Made by a program: the position numbers and the translations under genes. From Pelobacter sp. UBA6812 (GTDB taxonomy: Bacteria; Desulfobacterota; Desulfuromonadia; Desulfuromonadales; Syntrophotaleaceae), in contig DKEW01000058.1 of NCBI GenBank assembly GCA_002452265.1, positions 1-48,560 of the forward strand: 48,560 bases of DNA. The letters run 5' to 3'. The notes under the pieces are model-generated. The model was not told where the DNA came from. It did no database searches and saw only the letters and a program-made list of their open reading frames with translations. Below, in pieces: positions 8,230 through 15,089 of this stretch (the first letter of the stretch is position 1; each line of letters starts with the position of its first letter).

Positions 8230-8571
8230 ATGGGCAATGAAGGAAAAGGCAAGTTGTTGAGAATCTATCTCAATGAAACCAAGCGGTTGGGGGATAAGTC
8301 TCTCTACGAAGCTATTGTGGAAAAAGCCTTCAAGCACGGCTTGGCGGGGTCTATGGTTTTCCGGGGGATTGAAGGGGCCGGGTTCTGCTGCAAGACCTGC
8401 AGAACACAAATACCCAGCCTGACCATCTCCAAGTGTCAACCCATGGTAATCGAGTTCATTGATACTGAAGAAAAGATAAGTACCTTGGTCCCCATTCTCA
8501 AGAAAATGGTCACTGCCGGTGCCATGGTAACTATGGATGCCGAGGTTGTGCATAACGTTTGCGAGTCTTAG
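8230..8571 (+). CDS. DUF190 (PII-like) protein
   Basis: The 113-residue product carries the DUF190 signature: GKLLRIYLNETKRLGDKSLY at the start, then GSMVFRGIEGAG and a final segment VPILKKMVTAGAMVTM. The family folds like PII proteins and probably senses a small ligand to regulate a partner, often a membrane protein. That partner is likely the transporter-like protein just upstream (114 bases away). Two cysteines in CCKTC near residue 60 are unusual and could bind metal or react to redox. The start at 8230 is chosen over the in-frame ATG at 8206 because AGGGGG lies at the right distance before it. Confidence 0.8.
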   Translation: MGNEGKGKLLRIYLNETKRLGDKSLYEAIVEKAFKHGLAGSMVFRGIEGAGFCCKTCRTQIPSLTISKCQPMVIEFIDTEEKISTLVPILKKMVTAGAMVTMDAEVVHNVCES

Positions 8572-8577
8572 TTTTGG

Positions 8578-8640
8578 GGCCCCGGTGTCTAGTCTGAGGA
8601 CCTTACAGGTTTTCGGCCGCCGCAACACCGGGGCCATTTT
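8578..8640 (+). terminator. Terminator after DUF190 gene
   Basis: GGCCCCGGTGT (8578-8588) pairs perfectly with ACACCGGGGCC (8625-8635) and is followed by ATTTTT. The loop of 36 bases is long for an intrinsic terminator but the stem is very stable. Confidence 0.7.
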
Positions 8641-8727
8641 TCAAGTTAAATTCGCGCTGTTTTTTGCAGAGGCATTCAGCGCTTCGATTGGCAGGTAGGC
8701 TTGAGTATTTCGCCATAAGGAGTAATT

Positions 8728-9051
8728 ATGCGTTTGTTGGCTAAGTTTTTCCCCGAATTTGCGGAATTGCTGGACAAGACCGACGAGTTGTACCAGCAAA
8801 AGCGTCTCATTGACGAAAAAACCTATCAGTACATCTGTTTCGCCGTGTCCATCAAGGCCCGCTCGAAACCTTGCGTACTGAAACATTTCAAGGGTGCACT
8901 GGATGCCGGTGCTACGGTTCAGGAGTTGGCCTATATCCTGGCCCTAGTGATGCGCGAAGCGTCCGGCGCCGATGACTGCTGGACCCATGATGTGCTGGAG
9001 GACTGGGATGAGATCGTTGCCGGCAATATTGCCTGTGGATGCCCCGCATAA
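8728..9051 (+). CDS. AhpD-like / carboxymuconolactone decarboxylase family protein
   Basis: The 107-residue all-helical protein shows the family core KPCVLKHFKGALDAGATVQE, the Cys-x2-His motif followed by the AL-AGAT helix, then a helix LAYILALVMREASG. Members with a full CxxC act as peroxidase-linked disulfide reductases (AhpD). Here only one Cys is present at that position, so redox chemistry of the AhpD type is uncertain. A cysteine-rich tail (CGCPA) is also present. Ribosome site AAGGAG precedes the ATG. It may belong with the DUF190/membrane group upstream, but a terminator lies between them. Confidence 0.75.
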   Translation: MRLLAKFFPEFAELLDKTDELYQQKRLIDEKTYQYICFAVSIKARSKPCVLKHFKGALDAGATVQELAYILALVMREASGADDCWTHDVLEDWDEIVAGNIACGCPA

Positions 9052-9402
9052 GGGTGGCTGAGGTTATATTTGATAAGACGGAGTTATGAACAGGGGGGGG
9101 GCAATACAGATGTCCTCCCTGTTCGCATTTGCAAAGGGTAAAAATGCTGGGCCGTGTCCCCAAAATACACCATAGGGTTCTAAGGGCGGTAAATTTGATT
9201 GATAAAAACCTAGGTAATTTCAGACAGATTCAGTTCAGCAAAAATAAATAGCCATATATTTGTAATTTTGCTTGACCTGCCATTGTTGTTATTGTAAAAA
9301 TTAACACAAGAGAAAGACCTATTCGGGTCTCAGGTTTTTATAGTGTTGCACAGCTGGCCGTTCCGGGAGGGCCAGATAGACACAGAACAAGGAGGCACAA
9401 CC
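9052..9402. other. Intergenic region with hairpins and promoter
   Basis: This gap holds a hairpin at 9089-9123 (AACAGGG pairing with CCCTGTT, containing a run of nine G) that may end the AhpD-like transcript. It also holds the AGCCATA box promoter at 9251-9301 and two leader hairpins before 9403 (AGACCT/GGGTCT near 9316 and CTGGCC/GGCCAG near 9355). No coding region is evident. Confidence 0.55.
9251..9301 (+). promoter_or_regulatory. AGCCATA box plus promoter of second Fe-alcohol dehydrogenase
   Basis: AGCCATATATTTGTAATTTT begins at 9251. TTGACC starts at 9273, again exactly 22 bp after the box start, followed by 17 bp and TAAAAT. This is the clearest promoter of the set, with one mismatch in the box (AGCCATA). 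Confidence 0.7.
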
Positions 9403-10566
9403 ATGATTCCATCCCGTCCGTTTCGTACGCCAGCCACCATTCATTTCGGCGAAGAGGCTGCTGCCAATTCCGGGCCGGAGGCCAAGCGTCTTGGGGCGCG
9501 CAAAGCCCTGTTGATGACCGATAAGGTACTGGCTGAAGTCGGCGCCATCGATCCGGTGGTCAAGTCTCTACAGGGTAACGGTGTTGAGGTCGTCGTATTT
9601 GACGGCGTGAACTCCGAGCCTGATCTGTCCCATGTCGAAACCGGCTTGCAGATGCTCAAGGAAGAGCAGTGCGATTGCATTGTAGCTTGCGGTGGCGGCA
9701 GTCCCATCGATGCGGCCAAGGCCGTTAGCATTATGGCAACCAACTCTGGCAATATCGAAGATTACATGGGGTTGGACAAGTTCACCGTGCCTGGAGTGCC
9801 GCTGATGGCCGTACCGACCACCGCCGGTACCGGTAGCGAAGCTACCATGTTCACCATCATCACCGACACCAGTCGGGATGTTAAGATGCTGATCGGCAGC
9901 CCGTTTCTCATGCCGAAGATCGCCATCGTCGATCCTCTGCTGACCTTGGATCTGCCGCGGAAACTGACCGCCGCCACTGGGCTGGATGCTCTGACCCATG
10001 CTATTGAAGCTTATGTCTCGGTCAAGGCCCAGCCGATGACCGATGTGCTGGCTCTTTCCGCCATCAAGCTGATCAGCGAGAATTTGCTCCTGGCATGGGG
10101 TGATCCACGGAATCGCGAGGCGCGGGCCAGCACCATGTTGGGCTCGTTGCAGGCCGGAATCGCCTTTTCCAATGCCTCCGTAGCCCTGGTGCACGGCATG
10201 TCTCGTCCGATCGGCGCTAATTTCCACGTGCCCCACGGTGTTTCCAACGCCTGTCTGCTGGGTGTCGTCATGGACTATTCGCTTGAGGGAAATCCCCAGC
10301 GTTATGCCGATATTGCTCGGGCCATGGGGGTCGAAAACGGTTGTCAGAACACTATGGGTGTCGCCAAAGTTGGCGCCGAAAAGGTTAAGAATTTGATCAG
10401 AATGCTGGAAGTGCCGACCCTGAGCCAGTTGGGCGTTACCGTCGAGAAGCTGGAGCCGGTGGTTGAGAAAATGGCCGAGGACGCCATCGCCAGCGGCAGC
10501 CCCGGTAACAATCCGCGCAAACCGTCCAAGGAGGAAATTGTCGAGCTTTATCGGGCAGCGCTTTAA
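9403..10566 (+). CDS. Iron-containing alcohol dehydrogenase (group III), second copy
   Basis: The 387-residue product is another NAD(P)-dependent Fe-alcohol dehydrogenase. GGGSPIDAAK (97-106) is the nucleotide loop, PTTAGTGSE follows, and the metal ligands Asp195 and His199 (TGLDALTH), His264 (LVHGMSRP) and His278 (VPHG) are intact. It resembles the 1,3-propanediol/butanol dehydrogenase branch more than the copy at 5428 does, so the two probably differ in substrate or direction. AAGGAGG precedes the chosen ATG, and an in-frame upstream ATG at 9343 lacks a site. The second acylating aldehyde dehydrogenase follows after 139 bases, suggesting they work as a pair. Confidence 0.93.
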   Translation: MIPSRPFRTPATIHFGEEAAANSGPEAKRLGARKALLMTDKVLAEVGAIDPVVKSLQGNGVEVVVFDGVNSEPDLSHVETGLQMLKEEQCDCIVACGGGSPIDAAKAVSIMATNSGNIEDYMGLDKFTVPGVPLMAVPTTAGTGSEATMFTIITDTSRDVKMLIGSPFLMPKIAIVDPLLTLDLPRKLTAATGLDALTHAIEAYVSVKAQPMTDVLALSAIKLISENLLLAWGDPRNREARASTMLGSLQAGIAFSNASVALVHGMSRPIGANFHVPHGVSNACLLGVVMDYSLEGNPQRYADIARAMGVENGCQNTMGVAKVGAEKVKNLIRMLEVPTLSQLGVTVEKLEPVVEKMAEDAIASGSPGNNPRKPSKEEIVELYRAAL

Positions 10567-10594
10567 TTATGATGATTTTTTAACTAAATAAAAT

Positions 10595-10638
10595 AGCCAA
10601 ACAGTTGAATGTATGGGTGCCGACAGCTGTTGTCGGCA
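10595..10638 (+). promoter_or_regulatory. AGCCAAA box and leader hairpin before second aldehyde dehydrogenase
   Basis: AGCCAAA at 10595-10601 is followed by CAGTTGAATG. A perfect 8-bp hairpin (TGCCGACA 10618-10625 with TGTCGGCA 10631-10638) comes next, and a smaller one (TCTCG/CGAGA) near 10653. No convincing -35/-10 pair is seen, so transcription may also read through from the alcohol dehydrogenase upstream. Confidence 0.5.
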
Positions 10639-10705
10639 ACAACTATCTGAATGTCTCTCGTGACAACGAGAAGGCTGAATCCAGAAATTTGAAGGGAGAA
10701 ATACC

Positions 10706-12253
10706 ATGGGTGAAGCAAGAGAGCTGGGTCCGGAAATTCAAAGACTGCGCTATTGCGTTGATAATGAATGGAAAGAGTCGAAAACCGACAAATTTATGGC
10801 CGTCATGAATCCGAGCCTCGGGATTCAGATCGCCGAGACCCCCTGCTGTACCACTGAAGAGGTTGAGTCAGCAGTCCAGTCCGCCAAGGCGGCCTTCCCT
10901 GAGTGGTCGTCCAGGCCTGCCGCCATCCGTACCCAGGTACTGTTCAAGTTCCGTGATCTGGTAAACCAGCACTTTGATGAGCTGGCCACTATTCTCGCTA
11001 CCGAGATGGGCAAGAACCTCAACGAAGCCCGCGGCGATGTACACAAGGTTGTCGAGGCCTGCGAAGTTGCCGTTGCCACACCGCTGGAAATGCAGGGGCA
11101 CTCCACCATGGAAGTTACACGCGGTCACGACTCGGTGCTGTATCGTGAGTCGGTCGGTGTTTTCCTCGGCATCGCCCCCTATAATTTCCCGGCGATGATT
11201 CCCTTTGGCTGGTTCATTCCTCTGGCCATTGCTTGCGGCAACACCGTGGTCCTGAAGTCCGCCAGCCTGGTGCCCATGACCAGCATGCGCCTGATGGAAC
11301 TGCTGATCGAAGCCGGCCTGCCCAAAGGAGTCGTCAACCTGATTACCTGTAGTCGTAACGAGTTGACCGACCTGCTGTCCCATCCGGACATCCGCGGCAT
11401 CTCCTTTGTTGGCTCTACCTCCGTCGGCCTTAAGATCTATTCCACCGGTGCTGCTGCAGGCAAGCGGGTGCAGGCTCTGACCCAAGCCAAGAACCATGCC
11501 CTGGTGCTGCGCGACGCCCCTCTGGACTGGTCTGCCCGCCGGATCATCAACTCGGCTTTCGGTTGTGCCGGTCAGCGCTGCATGGCGCTGCCGACCGTGG
11601 TTGTCGAAGATTGCATCGCCGATGAATTCGTGGCTCTGCTGAAAAAGTATGCCCAGGAGTTGAAGATGGGGCCGGCCTACGAAGAGACCACCCAGTTGGG
11701 TCCCTTGGTCAGCGCTGGTCAAAAGAAATTCGTTGTCGACATGATCAACAAAGGTGTCGAAGAGGGCGCCGAGCTGATTCTCGATGGTCGCGAAACGGTT
11801 GTCGAAGGCTGCGAAGAGGGCTATTTCGTCGGCCCCACCATCTTCGACAATGTCAAGCCGGGCATGGTTGTTGGCGATGAAGAAATCTTCGGTCCGGTCG
11901 TTAGCATCAAGCGGGTCAAGGACTTCGAAGAAGGCATCACCGTCATGAACAACAACGAGTTCGCCAACGGTTCTTCGATCTTCACCCGGGACGGCCACAA
12001 ATCCCGGGAATTCGCTCGCCGGACCGACGGTGGCATGGTCGGCATTAACGTCGGTATTCCGGTGCCCCTGGCGTTCTTCCCCTTCTCCGGTCACAAGCGC
12101 TCCTTCTTTGGCGATCTTCACTGCCTCGGTCGCGACGGGGTTAAGTTTTATACCCAGACCAAGACTGTTACCACCAAGTGGGCATCTCTGGAGGAACTCA
12201 GCGATCAGGACAAGGTTTCTACCTGGGAAGGTACCATCAACAGAGAGCTGTAA
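10706..12253 (+). CDS. CoA-acylating aldehyde dehydrogenase (MmsA family), second copy
   Basis: The 515-residue enzyme parallels the one at 1583: APYNFPAM (157-164), FVGST (234-238), catalytic Cys292 in GQRCMA and EEIFGPV in the C-terminal third. QALTQAKNH replaces the Glu-bearing motif of hydrolytic aldehyde dehydrogenases, consistent with a CoA-acylating mechanism. The N-terminus is about ten residues longer than in the first copy. It sits directly after an Fe-alcohol dehydrogenase, so an alcohol to aldehyde to acyl-CoA path is likely. Codon use is more biased than in the first copy, which hints at high expression. Ribosome site AAGGGAG precedes the ATG. Confidence 0.9.
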   Translation: MGEARELGPEIQRLRYCVDNEWKESKTDKFMAVMNPSLGIQIAETPCCTTEEVESAVQSAKAAFPEWSSRPAAIRTQVLFKFRDLVNQHFDELATILATEMGKNLNEARGDVHKVVEACEVAVATPLEMQGHSTMEVTRGHDSVLYRESVGVFLGIAPYNFPAMIPFGWFIPLAIACGNTVVLKSASLVPMTSMRLMELLIEAGLPKGVVNLITCSRNELTDLLSHPDIRGISFVGSTSVGLKIYSTGAAAGKRVQALTQAKNHALVLRDAPLDWSARRIINSAFGCAGQRCMALPTVVVEDCIADEFVALLKKYAQELKMGPAYEETTQLGPLVSAGQKKFVVDMINKGVEEGAELILDGRETVVEGCEEGYFVGPTIFDNVKPGMVVGDEEIFGPVVSIKRVKDFEEGITVMNNNEFANGSSIFTRDGHKSREFARRTDGGMVGINVGIPVPLAFFPFSGHKRSFFGDLHCLGRDGVKFYTQTKTVTTKWASLEELSDQDKVSTWEGTINREL

Positions 12254-12277
12254 TAGATCTCTGGCGCAATGAAAAGT

Positions 12278-12311
12278 CTGGCGGCCCGGCATCAAAGGGC
12301 CGGGCCGCCAG
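12278..12311 (+). terminator. Very stable hairpin after second aldehyde dehydrogenase
   Basis: CTGGCGGCCCGGC (12278-12290) pairs without mismatch with GCCGGGCCGCCAG (12299-12311) around an eight-base loop, 25 bases after the stop. There is no T-run behind it, so it may be a 3' stabiliser or a weak terminator. Confidence 0.65.
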
Positions 12312-12336
12312 TACCTGCTTCGCTAGGGTCATAGGG

Positions 12337-12813
12337 ATGACGATGCACATTGTTAAAGACATAGATGCCCAAACCAAGGCGATTATCGTGCTGGAATACC
12401 TGTCCGGTCGTACTGTGGCAGAGATATGCCAAGAGTATGACGTTGAAACGACACAGATCTGGGAATGGCGCAAAACTTTCCTGTTGAATGTGCATAAGGT
12501 TTTTGGTTTGACTCACAAGTTTGAGATTTTGGAAAACGAGATTCTGGCGCCGGATGTCCACCGCATGGTTATTCGCGCCCCGCGGATTGCCAAGGTTCGC
12601 CAACCTGGGCAGTTTGTCATAATCGGTGCTGAAGGGTACGGCGATGGTGTCCCCCTTACCATTGATGACGCCAATCCTTCAGAAGGCACCATTACCCTAT
12701 TTGTTCATGCGGTCAGTGCAGCTTCGCGGAAACTTGTTGGAACTCCCGTGGGAGGAGGGGTTCCAGATATTACTGGACCTCTGTGGTGCAGGCATTCGGT
12801 AAGTAAACCGTGA
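12337..12813 (+). CDS. Chimera of a transposase-type HTH and a truncated NfnA-like flavoprotein
   Basis: Residues about 9-56 (IDAQTKAIIVLEYLSGRTVA, then EICQEYDVETTQIWEWRKTF) match the helix-turn-helix start of IS3-type OrfA proteins. From residue 61, KFEILENEILAPDVHRMVI and PGQFVIIGAEGYGDGVPLTI are clearly the N-terminal FAD-binding barrel of ferredoxin-NADP reductase alpha subunits (NfnA/sulfide dehydrogenase type). Similarity stops at DITGPLW (near 150), followed by eight unrelated residues, whereas NfnA is normally about 280 residues. The NAD-binding half is missing. It lies directly before the NuoF-GltD hybrid gene, the place where an NfnA-like subunit would make sense. It may be a remnant fused to IS debris or a small regulatory chimera. 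No strong ribosome site is seen, so expression is uncertain. Confidence 0.55.
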   Translation: MTMHIVKDIDAQTKAIIVLEYLSGRTVAEICQEYDVETTQIWEWRKTFLLNVHKVFGLTHKFEILENEILAPDVHRMVIRAPRIAKVRQPGQFVIIGAEGYGDGVPLTIDDANPSEGTITLFVHAVSAASRKLVGTPVGGGVPDITGPLWCRHSVSKP

Positions 12814-12991
12814 AGAAAGAGGTTCCAAATGTTTGAGGTTCTGCAAAGCGCAGCGGATTTTTGAACTGTTCCGTCAACGGCAAGGACACGCATCGGCAAC
12901 CTGGCGCAGAAAGAGTTCGGCACTGTGTAGAGTCTTATCCGGGAAAATCCTGAATAGAGTTCCCGAGAAATGTCAAATAGAGGAGATGGAA

Positions 12992-14983
12992 ATGGCAAGA
13001 ATACTCTACGGGGTATGGAATGAAGAGATCACCGACAACCGGGACAAGCGGTTTTTCGAGATCGAAGAGCTGAAAGAGTTCGATCAGATGGATGAGTTCA
13101 ATCCCGGCAATCCGGTGAAAGCGTTCCTGGGCGCCAAGGGTTTTTTTGTCTTCGACAAGGAGACCAGCATTCTTGACGCCGCTCATCAGTATGTCGCCAC
13201 TGCAGCCAAGGAGTCCTGCGGCAAATGTACGCCCTGCCGTGTGGGCACCGAGGTGCTCACCTCAAAGCTGGAAGCTCTCAGCAAGGGCGAGATCGGCGCC
13301 GATGCCGTGGATGAGATTCTGACCCTGGCCGAACATATCAAGTCCACCTCCATGTGCGGGCTGGGGCAGACCGCCACCGAACCCCTTATCGCCATGCTCC
13401 GGCATTTCAGGGATGAATTTGAGATCAGTATCGGCCGGTATGACGAGACAGGAAAGCAGGCGTACACCGACTACGTGACCGCCCCATGCATAGAGCAGTG
13501 TCCCTCTCGGGTAGACATCCCACGCTACATCGAGTATGTGAAGGACAGCAAATTCGACCGTTCCATAGGCGTGATTCTGAAGAAATACCCCATGGCCGCC
13601 ACCTGCGGTCGCGTGTGCGTGCGCTTCTGCGAGGCCGCCTGCCGCCGCAGCCGCGTGGACGAGCCCGTGGGCATCAAGGTGCTTAAGCGATTCGTGGCCG
13701 ACAAGGAGCGCTACGTCACAGATCAGTGGTTCAACGAAGACCTCATCTCTGAAAAGAAGGGCGATGACTTGAGGGTAGCCGTCATCGGCGCGGGCCCGGC
13801 CGGTATCTCCGCGGCCTATCATCTGCTGCTCAAGGGCTATCCCGTGGACGTGTACGAGTCCCTCACCGAACCCGGCGGAATGGCGGGCGTGGGCATTCCA
13901 AAATACCGTCTGCCCAAGGACGAGATTCTCAACAAAGAGGTGAGCATCATCGAGTCGCTGGGTGGACATATCCATTATGGCAAGAAGATGGGCAAGGATT
14001 TCTCCCTCGACGATCTGATTAGGCAGGGGTACAAGTCGGTCTTCATCGGTGTGGGCGCCCACAGGGGCAAGAAGTTGAAAGTGGCCGGCGAAGACGACTC
14101 TCTGGAAGGCTATATCAGTGGCGTCAGGTTCCTTCTTTACATCAACCAGCATGTCCTCAATGAAGAGCAGAGTGAATTCCCGGTGAAGCTGGGCAAGAAG
14201 CTGCTGGTGATGGGTGGTGGAAATGTGGCCATGGACTGCGCTCGCTCCGCCCTGCGCATGGGTGTTGAAGAGGTACATGTGGCCTACCGCCGCGCCGAAG
14301 AGCAGATGCCCGCCGACGTGGAGGAGATCCACGCGGCCAAGGAGGAGGGAATTCACTTCCATTTCCTCAGCCAGCCCGTTCGGGTGATCTCCGAAAAGAG
14401 ACAGGTCACCGGCATTGAATTCGTTGAGATGGAGCTGGGCGAGATGGACTCCAGCGGACGCCGGGGCGTGACTCCTAAGCCGGGCTCGGAATTCATCATC
14501 GATGCCGACAACGTGGTGGTCGCCATCGGCCAGGAGGTAGATGCCTCCTTTCTCAGCGATGACGACGGGATGGAGCTCGATCGCTGGGAGTGCCTTAAGA
14601 CCGACGACCATCTGGCCACCACCCGCAAGGGTGTGTTCGCCGGTGGCGATTGCGTGCTGGGCCCAGCCACCCTGATCCAGGCCATGGCCCAGGGCGAGAA
14701 GGCGGCACGATCCATAGACGAGTATTTGACTTACGGCCGACCCCAGTTCGATTCGGACCGGCGCATGAGCCAGATCGTCGAGTGCGTCCGTAAGCATGCC
14801 GACGACGACGTGATCCAGCCCGTAAAGCATCAGTACCGGGTGCGCATCGAGGAGCTGGAGCCCGAAAAGCGGAAAGAGATCTTCGAGGAGGTTGAGAAGG
14901 TCATCACTGCGGAGGAGGCGTTCCGCGAGGCGGATCGGTGTTTGCGGTGTTATCGGATTTATTCTGTGATAACGGATCACTAA
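12992..14983 (+). CDS. NuoF C-terminal/GltD hybrid flavoprotein (hydrogenase-linked diaphorase)
   Basis: This 663-residue protein combines two modules. Residues about 60-140 hold the iron-sulfur end domain of NuoF/HydB (Cys76, Cys79, Cys82 in SCGKCTPC and Cys122 in MCGLGQ). From about 160 it is a GltD/NfnB-type oxidoreductase: cysteine motifs CIEQC (166-170) and TCGRVCVRFCEAAC (204-217) for 4Fe-4S clusters, the FAD loop GAGPAG (266-271), and a second dinucleotide site VMGGGNVAMDCARSALRMG. The NADH/FMN part of NuoF and the NuoE subunit are absent. The pair with the downstream [FeFe]-hydrogenase resembles glutamate-synthase-linked hydrogenases. It likely passes electrons between NAD(P)H, ferredoxin and H2. 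The start at 12992 has AGAGGAG, and the frame upstream (from 12833) lacks family similarity. The last residues (ADRCLRCYRIYSV) include two more cysteines. Confidence 0.85.
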   Translation: MARILYGVWNEEITDNRDKRFFEIEELKEFDQMDEFNPGNPVKAFLGAKGFFVFDKETSILDAAHQYVATAAKESCGKCTPCRVGTEVLTSKLEALSKGEIGADAVDEILTLAEHIKSTSMCGLGQTATEPLIAMLRHFRDEFEISIGRYDETGKQAYTDYVTAPCIEQCPSRVDIPRYIEYVKDSKFDRSIGVILKKYPMAATCGRVCVRFCEAACRRSRVDEPVGIKVLKRFVADKERYVTDQWFNEDLISEKKGDDLRVAVIGAGPAGISAAYHLLLKGYPVDVYESLTEPGGMAGVGIPKYRLPKDEILNKEVSIIESLGGHIHYGKKMGKDFSLDDLIRQGYKSVFIGVGAHRGKKLKVAGEDDSLEGYISGVRFLLYINQHVLNEEQSEFPVKLGKKLLVMGGGNVAMDCARSALRMGVEEVHVAYRRAEEQMPADVEEIHAAKEEGIHFHFLSQPVRVISEKRQVTGIEFVEMELGEMDSSGRRGVTPKPGSEFIIDADNVVVAIGQEVDASFLSDDDGMELDRWECLKTDDHLATTRKGVFAGGDCVLGPATLIQAMAQGEKAARSIDEYLTYGRPQFDSDRRMSQIVECVRKHADDDVIQPVKHQYRVRIEELEPEKRKEIFEEVEKVITAEEAFREADRCLRCYRIYSVITDH

Positions 14984-15089
14984 TGGTTTAGCAAACATAA
15001 AAGCCGTAATACTCATTAGAGAGAAATGAGTATCTTCAGTTAAAATTTCATGCGCTATTTAGCGTTGACAAATCTTTTAGGAGATTGCA

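Noticed and set aside
12833..12991. N-terminal extension of the NuoF-GltD hybrid
   Set aside because: The extra 53 residues are Arg-rich and unlike the family, and a good ribosome site sits before the ATG at 12992.
13262..15016. Long minus-strand frame across the NuoF-GltD gene
   Set aside because: It is the mirror frame of a GC-rich, strongly codon-biased gene and shows no family motif.
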